From contig NZ_CP134771.1 in NCBI RefSeq assembly GCF_031880315.1, positions 4,453,501-4,517,500 of the forward strand: a stretch of 64,000 nucleotides of DNA, read 5' to 3'. Source of the stretch: Pseudomonas baltica. GTDB taxonomy: Bacteria > Pseudomonadota > Gammaproteobacteria > Pseudomonadales > Pseudomonadaceae. Below the pieces are notes generated by a model. The model was not told the origin of the DNA. It was given only the letters and a program-made list of their open reading frames with translations, and made no database searches. Below are positions 46,299 through 53,769 of the stretch, one piece after another (position 1 is the stretch's first letter; every line of letters begins with the position of its first letter). The position numbers and the translations under genes were made by a program.

Positions 46299-47186
46299 CT
46301 ACCGGAGTTCGGTTTCGGGGAGGGTGGCGGTCCTGGGAATTGTTGTGGCATCCCAGTGTGCCGTGGCCCATGCGAGTATCTCCCTCGGGGCTGCGCCAAC
46401 CAGTTCCTGCGGCGGTTGCTGGCCCAGTGCACGCAAGGCCCGCAGCAGCAACGGCCCGGCATCATCGCCTTGCAGCGGCGGTGAGCGGTAGCTTTTGCCC
46501 AGCTTGTGGCCGTCCGGCTGAATGATCAGCGGCACGTGCAGGTAGCGCGGTTGCGGCACGCCCAGCAACTCCTGCAGATACAGGTGTCGCGGCGTCGAGT
46601 CGAGCAGGTCGGCGCCGCGCACGATATCGGTGATGCCCTGCCAGGCATCGTCCAGCACTACCGCCAGTTGATAGGCATACAAGCCATCGCGGCGCTGAAT
46701 CACGAAATCGCCGGATTCACGCCCCAGGTGCTGCTGGAAATCGCCCTGCACGCGGTCTTCGAAGCGGTAATTCAATTGCGGAACGCGCAGGCGAATGGCG
46801 GCATCTTCCGGCCCATGGCCGGCATTGCCACACAGGCCCGGATAGATACCACCGTAACCTTGCAGCTGTTTGCGCGAGCAAGTGCACGCGTATGCCAGCC
46901 CTTGGCTGAACCAGCGCTGCACAACCTCGCGGTAGGCTTCGTGACGCTGGCTTTGGTACACCACCTCGCCGTCCCATTCCAGGCCGTACTGTTCGAGCGT
47001 TTGCAGGATCGCGGCCTGGGCGCCGGGTACTTCGCGCGGTGGATCGAGGTCTTCCATGCGCAGCAGCCAGCGACCATTCACGGCGCGGGCGTCCAGATAC
47101 GAAGCGAGGGCGGCGACCAGCGAACCGAAGTGCAGGTAACCACTGGGCGTCGGCGCGAAACGGCCGGTATAGGAGGGCTTGGTCAT
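46299..47186 (-). CDS. gluQ: Glutamyl-Q tRNA(Asp) synthetase
   Basis: Attaches glutamate to the queuosine of tRNA-Asp without charging the 3' end. The 295 residues resemble the catalytic half of GluRS: GRFAPTPSGYLHFGSLV (HIGH-like), a zinc-binding region with CTCS...YPGLC, and the KMSKS-like HKLGKS. No anticodon-binding domain is present. The frame is open to 47273, but ATG 47186 (MTKPSYTGRF) is the family start. It is downstream of dksA, a conserved pair. Confidence 0.95.
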   Translation of the reverse strand: MTKPSYTGRFAPTPSGYLHFGSLVAALASYLDARAVNGRWLLRMEDLDPPREVPGAQAAILQTLEQYGLEWDGEVVYQSQRHEAYREVVQRWFSQGLAYACTCSRKQLQGYGGIYPGLCGNAGHGPEDAAIRLRVPQLNYRFEDRVQGDFQQHLGRESGDFVIQRRDGLYAYQLAVVLDDAWQGITDIVRGADLLDSTPRHLYLQELLGVPQPRYLHVPLIIQPDGHKLGKSYRSPPLQGDDAGPLLLRALRALGQQPPQELVGAAPREILAWATAHWDATTIPRTATLPETELR

Positions 47187-47243
47187 GGCGGGAATATTAC
47201 AGCAAGCCGATTGCTGCCGGGTGGACCCCGGCGGCAGGGCGGT

Positions 47244-47267
47244 GGTGGAGCGTGAGCACGCTCCACC
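47244..47267. repeat. Perfect hairpin between dksA and gluQ
   Basis: GGTGGAGCGTG and CACGCTCCACC with a two-base centre, nine bases after the dksA stop. No T run follows on either strand, so it may be a processing or attenuating hairpin. Confidence 0.6.
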
Positions 47268-47276
47268 TCGCACAGG

Positions 47277-47717
47277 TCATTTGCCGACCTGTTTTTCCTT
47301 GATTTCAGCCAAGGTCTTGCAGTCGACGCACATGTCGGCAGTCGGGCGGGCTTCCAGACGGCGTACGCCGATCTCGATGCCGCACGACTCGCACCAGCCG
47401 TATTCTTCGTCTTCGATCAACTGCAGGGTCTTGTCGATCTTCTTGATCAACTTGCGTTCGCGGTCGCGCGCGCGCAGTTCGAGGCTGAACTCTTCTTCCT
47501 GACTGGCGCGATCGGCCGGGTCGGGGAAGTTGGCTGCTTCGTCTTTCATGTGGTCTACAGTACGGTCGACTTCCTGCATCAAGTCCTGTTTCCATTTCTG
47601 GAGGATCTTGGTGAAGTGAAGGCGCATCTTATCGCTCATGTACTCCTCGCCCTTCGTCTCTACGTAGGGTTCAAAGCCACTGATAGTGCTGTTCTGCTGC
47701 TTTTCATTGGTGGACAT
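47277..47717 (-). CDS. dksA: RNA polymerase-binding transcription factor DksA
   Basis: Works with ppGpp in the secondary channel of RNA polymerase to control rRNA and amino acid promoters. The 146 residues have a coiled coil (about 30-105) with Asp residues at the tip (FPDPADRASQEEEF). The zinc finger C-E-S-C...C-V-D-C spans about 112-135 with all four cysteines. It is the classic cysteine-containing DksA, not the Cys-less DksA2. Confidence 0.97.
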   Translation of the reverse strand: MSTNEKQQNSTISGFEPYVETKGEEYMSDKMRLHFTKILQKWKQDLMQEVDRTVDHMKDEAANFPDPADRASQEEEFSLELRARDRERKLIKKIDKTLQLIEDEEYGWCESCGIEIGVRRLEARPTADMCVDCKTLAEIKEKQVGK

Positions 47718-47914
47718 GAATAAACCGCCTCTCGCTCTTCAACCGTTGCGCAGGATAATGATCCATCTCCGACACCTGCCGGCCCTGCGACTGCAAGCCG
47801 GCGAACTTACCAGATCAAATCGGGGCGCGCTACTCCCGGTTGTCGAGCCTGACAAAGCCTTTGTTCGAGCGCTTAGGTAGAATCCCCTGTTTACACCTAT
47901 TCGGGGAACGCCAC

Positions 47915-49087
47915 ATGTCCCAAGCCTACAGTGCGCGCAGCCGCGCGATCGAACCTTTCCATGTCATGGCGCTGCTGGCGCGGGCCAATGAATTGCAGGC
48001 TGCCGGCCACGATGTGATCCACCTCGAAATCGGCGAGCCGGACTTCACCACCGCCGAGCCGATCGTCAAAGCCGGGCAGGCCGCACTGGCCGCAGGCGCT
48101 ACCCGCTATACCGCCGCGCGCGGATTGCCAGCGCTGCGCGAGGCCATCGCGGGTTTCTATGCGCAGCGCTACGGCGTGCAGATCGATCCTGGGCGCATTC
48201 TGGTGACGCCCGGTGGCTCCGGGGCCTTGCTGCTGGCCAGCAGTTTGCTGGTCGACCCCGGCAAGCACTGGCTGCTGGCCGATCCGGGCTACCCGTGCAA
48301 CCGGCACTTCCTGCGCCTGGTCGAAGCCAGTGCGCAATTGGTGCCGGTCGGGCCTGCCGAACGCTACCAACTGACAGCCGAGCAGGTTGCCGCGCATTGG
48401 AATGCCGACACAGTGGGCGCACTGGTGGCATCACCTGCCAACCCCACCGGCACTCTGCTGAGTCGCGACGAGCTCGCGGGCCTGAGCGCGGCGATCAAGG
48501 CGCGCCGCGGACATCTGGTGGTCGACGAGATTTATCACGGTCTTACGTATGGCTGTGATGCCAGCAGCGTGCTGGAGGTCGATAACGACGCCTTCGTGCT
48601 CAACAGTTTTTCCAAATACTTCGGCATGACCGGCTGGCGCCTGGGCTGGCTGGTGGCGCCCGAGGCCGCTGTGCCGCATCTCGAGCGGCTGGCGCAGAAC
48701 CTCTACATCAGCGCCCCGAGCATGGCCCAGCATGCCGCGCTGGCCTGCTTCGAGCCGGATACCCTGGCGATCTTCGAAGCGCGGCGTGCCGAGTTCGCCA
48801 AACGGCGCGACTATCTGCTGCCGGCGCTGCGCGAGCTGGGCTTCTCGATTGCGGTAGAGCCTGAAGGGGCGTTCTATCTGTATGCCGATATCAGCGCCTT
48901 TGGCGGTGATGCGTTCAGCTTCTGCCGACACTTCCTCGAGACCGAGCATGTGGCCATTACCCCGGGGCTGGACTTCGGGCGTCATCTGGCCGGCCATCAC
49001 GTGCGCTTCGCCTATACCCAGAGTCTGCCGCGCCTGCAGCAGGCGGTAGAGCGAATCGCCCATGGACTGCGGAGCTGGCAAGGCTGA
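47915..49087 (+). CDS. PLP-dependent aminotransferase, class I/II
   Basis: The 390 residues form a fold-type I aminotransferase with the pyridoxal lysine Lys234 in [24 protein letters not shown] (173-180) and [10 protein letters not shown]. The substrate is not clear from sequence; the family includes aspartate and aromatic types. GGGGA at 47903-47907 supports ATG 47915; the frame is open farther upstream. The stop shares a base with the sfsA start (TGATG), so the two are coupled. Confidence 0.9.
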   Translation: MSQAYSARSRAIEPFHVMALLARANELQAAGHDVIHLEIGEPDFTTAEPIVKAGQAALAAGATRYTAARGLPALREAIAGFYAQRYGVQIDPGRILVTPGGSGALLLASSLLVDPGKHWLLADPGYPCNRHFLRLVEASAQLVPVGPAERYQLTAEQVAAHWNADTVGALVASPANPTGTLLSRDELAGLSAAIKARRGHLVVDEIYHGLTYGCDASSVLEVDNDAFVLNSFSKYFGMTGWRLGWLVAPEAAVPHLERLAQNLYISAPSMAQHAALACFEPDTLAIFEARRAEFAKRRDYLLPALRELGFSIAVEPEGAFYLYADISAFGGDAFSFCRHFLETEHVAITPGLDFGRHLAGHHVRFAYTQSLPRLQQAVERIAHGLRSWQG

Positions 49088-49800
49088 TGGAATTCTCTCC
49101 TGCGTTGCAACAAGGGCGGCTGATCCGCCGTTACAAGCGTTTCCTCGCCGACATCGAGCTGGCCAGTGGCGAGGTGATCACCATTCACTGCCCCAATACC
49201 GGTTCGATGCTCAACTGCATGCTGGAAGGCGGCGGGGTCTGGTTCAGTCGCTCCGACGACCCCAAGCGCAAGCTGCCAGGCACTTGGGAAATTGCCGAAA
49301 CGCCTCAAGGCCGCCTGGCTTGCGTCAATACCGGGCGCGCCAATACCCTGGTGGAGGAGGCGTTGCGTGGCGGGCGAATCGAGGAGCTGGCGGGCTTCAC
49401 CGAGATGCGTCGCGAGGTGCCCTATGGCGAGGAGCGCAGCCGCATCGATTTTCGTCTGCAATTCGCTCAAGGCCCGGCCTATGTCGAGGTCAAGAGCGTG
49501 ACCCTGGGGTTCGATGGCACTGCGACTGCGGCGTTTCCGGATGCGGTCACCCAGCGTGGTGCCAAGCATCTGCGTGAGTTGGCCAGCCTGCGCCGCCAAG
49601 GGATTCGCGCAGTGCAGCTGTATTGCGTCAATCTGAGCGGGGTCGAGGCGGTCAGGCCGGCCGAGGAGATCGATCCGCGCTACGCCGAAGCCCTGCGCGC
49701 CGCGGTGTTCGAGGGGGTGGAAGTGCTGGCCTATGGCGTGCACATCGACACCGGCCAGATCTACATCGATCGGCGCCTGCCGGTGCTGCTCGGCGGCTGA
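49087..49800 (+). CDS. sfsA: SfsA family DNA/RNA-associated protein
   Basis: The 237 residues match the SfsA family, first described as a sugar fermentation stimulation protein. It has an N-terminal OB-like part ([28 protein letters not shown]) and a nuclease-like C-terminal part ([27 protein letters not shown]). The DPK..PGTW segment is also typical. The molecular role is unsettled. The last 40 bases overlap the convergent Rieske gene. Confidence 0.93.
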   Translation: MEFSPALQQGRLIRRYKRFLADIELASGEVITIHCPNTGSMLNCMLEGGGVWFSRSDDPKRKLPGTWEIAETPQGRLACVNTGRANTLVEEALRGGRIEELAGFTEMRREVPYGEERSRIDFRLQFAQGPAYVEVKSVTLGFDGTATAAFPDAVTQRGAKHLRELASLRRQGIRAVQLYCVNLSGVEAVRPAEEIDPRYAEALRAAVFEGVEVLAYGVHIDTGQIYIDRRLPVLLGG

Positions 49801-50120
49801 GGCGAATGCAGCAGCCAGATACCCTGTGCGTCCTCACGGCAGGGCAGGGCTTGCAGTGATTCTCCAGCGCAGGGCCCCGCCACGCACTCGCCGCTTTCAA
49901 TCAAGAACAGTGCGCCGTGGCGTGCGCACTGGATCAGGCTGGCGCTGCTGTCGAGGAACTGGTCCGGTTGCCATTCCAGGCGAATGCCGCGATGCGGGCA
50001 TTGATTGCGGTAAGCGTACACCTGCCCGTCGCGGCGGGCGGCCAGCAGGGCGACGCCGTTGACTTCGAAGCCGCGGCTTTGGGCTTCGGGGAGGTCGCTC
50101 CCGTGGCAGAGCAGATGCAT
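49761..50120 (-). CDS. Rieske [2Fe-2S] protein
   Basis: A small 119-residue ferredoxin-like protein with the Rieske ligands Cys41 and His43 (CPHRG) and Cys65 and His68 (CARHGA). It has no membrane segment. It resembles the small soluble Rieske subunits of dioxygenases or nitrite reductase NirD-type proteins; no partner is adjacent. ATG 50120 gives the family N-terminus ([11 protein letters not shown]). It overlaps the end of sfsA tail to tail. Confidence 0.85.
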   Translation of the reverse strand: MHLLCHGSDLPEAQSRGFEVNGVALLAARRDGQVYAYRNQCPHRGIRLEWQPDQFLDSSASLIQCARHGALFLIESGECVAGPCAGESLQALPCREDAQGIWLLHSPQPPSSTGRRRSM

Positions 50121-50192
50121 GGTTGTGCTTCCCGATGGCGAAGAGGCTGTCCGGTCCGGCGACAATTCCAAGTGGCGCGCATTATGACAGGC

Positions 50193-50304
50193 AAAAAAAG
50201 ACCCCGCAAAAATGCGGGGTCAAAAACCGTGATTAGCCTGATGAGGAGATATCTGAAAGTCCGAACCAAGGGCCTTCCAGTTATCGGCTGATCTCGCGAC
50301 CAGT
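50193..50304 (-). ncRNA. prrF: PrrF iron-responsive sRNA
   Basis: About 112 nt on the minus strand. It begins ACTGGTCGCGAG and contains the conserved core CAGATATCTCCTCATCAG and then GGCTAATCACGG, which I recognise from PrrF1/PrrF2. It ends in a GACCCCGCA/TGCGGGGTC hairpin (50200-50221) with seven T. PrrF represses mRNAs for iron-using proteins such as SodB and dehydratases when iron is scarce. The gene is next to cbpA, as in P. aeruginosa, where two tandem copies occur; only one copy is seen here. Confidence 0.92.
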
Positions 50305-50307
50305 TGT

Positions 50308-50326
50308 GATAATCATAACGATTCTC
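50308..50326. promoter_or_regulatory. Fur box of prrF
   Basis: GATAATCATAACGATTCTC matches the 19-base Fur consensus at 15 positions by my count. It overlaps the -10 region of the prrF promoter, so Fe-Fur would block transcription. Confidence 0.88.
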
Positions 50327-50339
50327 ATTTCTAAGTCAA
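50312..50339 (-). promoter_or_regulatory. Sigma-70 promoter of prrF
   Basis: TTGACT (50339-50334) and TATGAT (50317-50312) on the minus strand are 16 bases apart and lie seven bases before the predicted first base at 50304. Confidence 0.78.
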
Positions 50340-50349
50340 CGGTTCTTTT

Positions 50350-51153
50350 TCATTTCTTTTCGAGGGGGCTGGAATTCGAGGCCGTCAGTTGCTTGTTCAG
50401 GGAGTCGATACGCCGGGCCATGCTCTCGATCAGGCTGTGGGCAATGCGCGGATTGCTCTGGGCCAGGTTGAGGAACTGGTCCTTGGGGATCATCATCAGG
50501 GTGCAGGGCTCGCTGGCGATGACCGTGGCGCTGCGCTTCTCGCCGGTGAACACTGCCATGGCGCCGAAAATCTCGTCCTTGAGCACATCGCCGACCTTCT
50601 GGCCGTCGACGAACGCCTCGGCTTTGCCGTCGATGATGATGAATACGTGATCCGCCTCGTCACCCTGCTGGAGCAGCGTGTCGCCGGAGGCCACATGCTT
50701 GAAGCCGTTGGCGCTGCGAAACTCGGGTTGTTTGAGGCGGGTGATAGCGTCGCACAGCAGGGTGGATTGGCCGGTCAGGTACTCGATCAGCAGCGCCTGG
50801 CCATCGCTGCTGGCCTGCAGGTGCGCGAAGACTTCGCTGCGCCGGTACGGCGTCAAGGTCAGCGGGCCATCGCTGGCATAGCCGCACTGCAGCGTCTGGG
50901 TATCCTGGCGCAAGCCGATGAGGTCACCTTCCTGCAGATAGAACAGCTTGCGCTCGTTGAATTGCACGTGCAGCAGGCCATCGTCGATCAGGTAGAGGTT
51001 GGCGGTGTCGAGGAACGGGCCCAGGTCGGCGACCTGCTCGAACGTCAAAGACGTGCCCGCAGGTGCCAGACCCTTCAACAGCTCGGGTGGAATGGTCTGA
51101 AGACGATTGACCCATGCGTCGGCATAGGCCGGTTGCTCCCCAAGTAGATACAT
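50350..51153 (-). CDS. cbpA: Cyclic nucleotide-binding protein CbpA
   Basis: The 267 residues end in a cNMP-binding fold (about 150-245, with LLQQGDEADHVFIIIDGKAE, IFGAMAVFTGEKRSATV and an Arg in the phosphate cassette). The N-terminal half looks like a second, degenerate cNMP-type domain (about 10-100). There is no C-terminal helix-turn-helix, unlike Vfr/CRP. In P. aeruginosa CbpA binds cAMP and is controlled by Vfr. ATG 51153 is used; a GTG two codons upstream is possible. Confidence 0.88.
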   Translation of the reverse strand: MYLLGEQPAYADAWVNRLQTIPPELLKGLAPAGTSLTFEQVADLGPFLDTANLYLIDDGLLHVQFNERKLFYLQEGDLIGLRQDTQTLQCGYASDGPLTLTPYRRSEVFAHLQASSDGQALLIEYLTGQSTLLCDAITRLKQPEFRSANGFKHVASGDTLLQQGDEADHVFIIIDGKAEAFVDGQKVGDVLKDEIFGAMAVFTGEKRSATVIASEPCTLMMIPKDQFLNLAQSNPRIAHSLIESMARRIDSLNKQLTASNSSPLEKK

Positions 51154-51211
51154 GTTCACGAATCTCTATGACTGCGGGTGCCAGAGAACGAACGACGAAT
51201 GCGTGCGAATC

Positions 51212-51484
51212 TCAGTTCTTCTGGCGTGACGATATAGCTTCCAGCTGTTTATTCAAGGCCTCTTTGCGTTCGCTGGGGATGTCGTTCCAGTGCAGGTCCA
51301 TGAGCGCCCCTTCGATGGCGTAGAGCAGCACCTTGGAGGCGCGAAAACCGCGCACTTTGACCGCGCGATAAGCGTCCACCGCACCACGGCGACGCAGATC
51401 CGTTGCATTGTGAATGCCGACGGCGTGCAGCCATTGCGCCGAGGTCTTGCCAAGATTGCGTAAATGTTGGAGCTCGTCGTTCAT
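51212..51484 (-). CDS. TfoX C-terminal domain protein
   Basis: The 90 residues are almost entirely a TfoX_C helix-hairpin-helix-like domain (LRNLGKTSAQWLHAVGI, DLRRRGAVDAYRAVK, LLYAIEGALMDLHWNDIP). Full TfoX/Sxy regulates competence in other bacteria; this protein lacks the N-terminal TfoX domain, so its role is unknown. It is a single gene between cbpA and the pentapeptide gene, all leftward. Confidence 0.85.
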   Translation of the reverse strand: MNDELQHLRNLGKTSAQWLHAVGIHNATDLRRRGAVDAYRAVKVRGFRASKVLLYAIEGALMDLHWNDIPSERKEALNKQLEAISSRQKN

Positions 51485-51643
51485 CCAGCCTCCTTGCAGT
51501 GCCTGAACCCTTGTCAGGGTTCGCTGACTCGGTCAATTCTGAAGGGGAGTGTAGCGCCAGTTGCGACATTCGCAGGTTCCGGCACACGACGATGAGCCGC
51601 AGGGCTCACCTCAAATGGCCGTCAACGCAAGTCAGTTGCCTAT

Positions 51644-51988
51644 TCAGCGGGTGCGATAGCGCAGGCGAGTACCAAAATTGACCGACATGAGGATCTCGTC
51701 GGCACTCAACTCTGCTGGAAAGTACGCCCCGGATATCTGCGCGTGGGACAGGCTGGCGCCTTCAAGGCCGGCGTTGCGCAGGTCGAGGCCGCGCAGGTCG
51801 GCGGCGCGGAAGTAAGCGTCGGTAAAATCGATGCCTTCGGCGTCTAGCTCGCGCAGATCGAGGCCGCGGAAGTCACCGCCAGTGAAGTCGATGTGATCGT
51901 GCTTGAGTTTTTCCTGGTTGAAGCCCTGGATATTCTCGTGGTGCACCAGGGCATACAGGGGTGAGTCGAGCTGCTTGGGCTTGGACAT
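51644..51988 (-). CDS. Pentapeptide-repeat protein
   Basis: In the 114 residues a central run (about 34-90) follows A(D/N)LXX-type pentapeptides: FRGLDLRELDAEGIDFTDAY, then FRAADLRGLDLRNAGLEGAS. This forms roughly two to three turns of a beta-helix, too short for a DNA-gyrase-protecting Qnr-type mimic (about 200 residues). The function is unknown. The gene is separate from its neighbours by 100-160 bases. Confidence 0.85.
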   Translation of the reverse strand: MSKPKQLDSPLYALVHHENIQGFNQEKLKHDHIDFTGGDFRGLDLRELDAEGIDFTDAYFRAADLRGLDLRNAGLEGASLSHAQISGAYFPAELSADEILMSVNFGTRLRYRTR

Positions 51989-52088
51989 GACTGCGCTCCT
52001 TCACTACGGCGGTGTTGGTATTATGGCGCCAGTATACTGCCATCATGCGGCGCCGTGAAACATTCTGTATCACGGCGCTCACGAAGGG

Positions 52089-53651
52089 TCAGAGGCCGGG
52101 CAAACGGTCGCGAATCTGCCGCACCAACTTGTCGAGACTGTCGCTCTCATTGGTTTCGACCCGTTTACTGAGCAGAGTTTCCTCAGCGCTCAGCGGTTCG
52201 CGATTGGCCAACTGCGCCTGGATCACTTCAAGGGTGGCGTCGGAGGGGTCGTTGTTCTCGCTTTGACGCTGTTGCAGCCAGCTGGCGATGACTGCCTCTG
52301 GCGCATTGCAGTCGAGGATCAGGTAGGGCACACCGCGGGTTTCGGCGATGTTGGCGGCCGCCTGACGCTGTGCGTGCTTGAGATAGGTGGCATCGATGGT
52401 CACCGGGAAACCCGCGGCCAGGATGCTATCGGCCAACTGATGCAGGCGCGCGTAGGTGGCCGCGCTGGCCTCGGCATTGTAAATACCGCTCTGCAGGACC
52501 TTGTCGGCTTCTGGCTGTTGTTCACCGAACAGGCGCTTGCGTTCGACATCCGAGCGCAGGCGCACGGCGCCCAGGGCTTCGACCGTGCGCATGGCGACGT
52601 GGCTCTTGCCGACGGCCGAGACGCCACTGGTGATGGCCAGGAAGCGCGACGGAATGGCGCTGTAGCTTTCGGCAAGGTCGGCATAGCGACGGTATTGGCG
52701 CAAGCCATTGGCGCGAGCCAGGCCTTCGGCGCCCTGGGGCATGCTGAACAGGGCGATCTTGGCGCGGACCATGGCGCGGTAGGCCTTGTAGAAATTCAGC
52801 ACGTGCAGGCCTTCGTAGTCGCCGGTCAGCTCCAGGTACTGGCTGACGAAGCGCCGCGCCAGGCTTTTGAGGCCGCGATCCTCGAGGTCCATGGCCAGAA
52901 AACCGGTATCGCCCCAGACATCGGTGAAGCGAAACGGCTCGTTGAATTCGATGCAGTCGAAGATCACCACTTTACCGTCGATGACGGTGGCATTGCCCAG
53001 GTGGATGTCACCGTGGCATTCGCGAATGAAACCTTGCGCCTTGCGCTCGGCCAGCAGCGGCTTGAGCCGATCGAAGCTGGTGCGCGCCCAGTCCTGCAGA
53101 GCATCGAGTTGCTGCAGGTCGGCCTTGTCGGTGAGAAAGGGGCGGATCTGGTCGAAGTTCTGCTGCACCGGTTCCATCACGGCTTCAGGAGTCCCTTGAT
53201 GGTGTTCCTGCGGCACGTGCGGGGCATTCAGGTGAAAATGCGCGATTTGCGTGGCCAGCGCATCGATATGCTCTTGATGCAGTTCGCCATTGGCTTGCAG
53301 GGTGCTGAGCAAGCCATCCTGAGGGAACTGGCGCATTTTCAGCGCGTATTCGATCACCGGGCCGTCGCCATTGAGTTGGGGCGCTTCGGCGCTGCCGGTA
53401 ATCGGCAGGACTTCCAGGTACAGGCCTTCGGTCAGGCGCTCGTTGAGACGCAACTCTTCACCGCAGAAATGCTTGCGCTTGGCCAGGTCAGTGAAGTCCA
53501 GGAAGCCGAAATTCATCGGCTTCTTGATCTTGTAGGCATACTCGCCGGTCAGCAGCACCCAGGAAATATGGGTCTCGATCAGCTGGATATCCTTGACCGC
53601 ATGAGGGTAAAGGGCAGGATTTTGCAGGGCGGTGATAAGCGCTTGGGTCAC
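52089..53651 (-). CDS. Two-domain protein: aminoglycoside phosphotransferase-like kinase plus P-loop ATPase
   Basis: The 520 residues join two kinase-like domains. The N-terminal part (about 1-325) is APH-like, with the catalytic loop ECHGDIHLGN and FDCIEF (metal-binding Asp). The C-terminal part (about 335-510) begins with a Walker A, SGVSAVGKS (Lys349), and resembles zeta-toxin or gluconate-kinase-type P-loop proteins. Fusions of this kind are common in Pseudomonas, but the substrate is unknown. GTG 53651 is chosen because AAGGA lies seven bases upstream; longer in-frame starts to 53849 lack a site. Confidence 0.85.
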   Translation of the reverse strand: MTQALITALQNPALYPHAVKDIQLIETHISWVLLTGEYAYKIKKPMNFGFLDFTDLAKRKHFCGEELRLNERLTEGLYLEVLPITGSAEAPQLNGDGPVIEYALKMRQFPQDGLLSTLQANGELHQEHIDALATQIAHFHLNAPHVPQEHHQGTPEAVMEPVQQNFDQIRPFLTDKADLQQLDALQDWARTSFDRLKPLLAERKAQGFIRECHGDIHLGNATVIDGKVVIFDCIEFNEPFRFTDVWGDTGFLAMDLEDRGLKSLARRFVSQYLELTGDYEGLHVLNFYKAYRAMVRAKIALFSMPQGAEGLARANGLRQYRRYADLAESYSAIPSRFLAITSGVSAVGKSHVAMRTVEALGAVRLRSDVERKRLFGEQQPEADKVLQSGIYNAEASAATYARLHQLADSILAAGFPVTIDATYLKHAQRQAAANIAETRGVPYLILDCNAPEAVIASWLQQRQSENNDPSDATLEVIQAQLANREPLSAEETLLSKRVETNESDSLDKLVRQIRDRLPGL

Positions 53652-53769
53652 GGATGATCCTTCTCGGGGCAAGTGATTCTTGAGGTCCATTATGGCGGCT
53701 TGCGGCGATGCTGCAAACCGCTGGCAGGCGCCTGTTGATGCGCCTGCAAAGTGCGTATAATCCGCCGCC

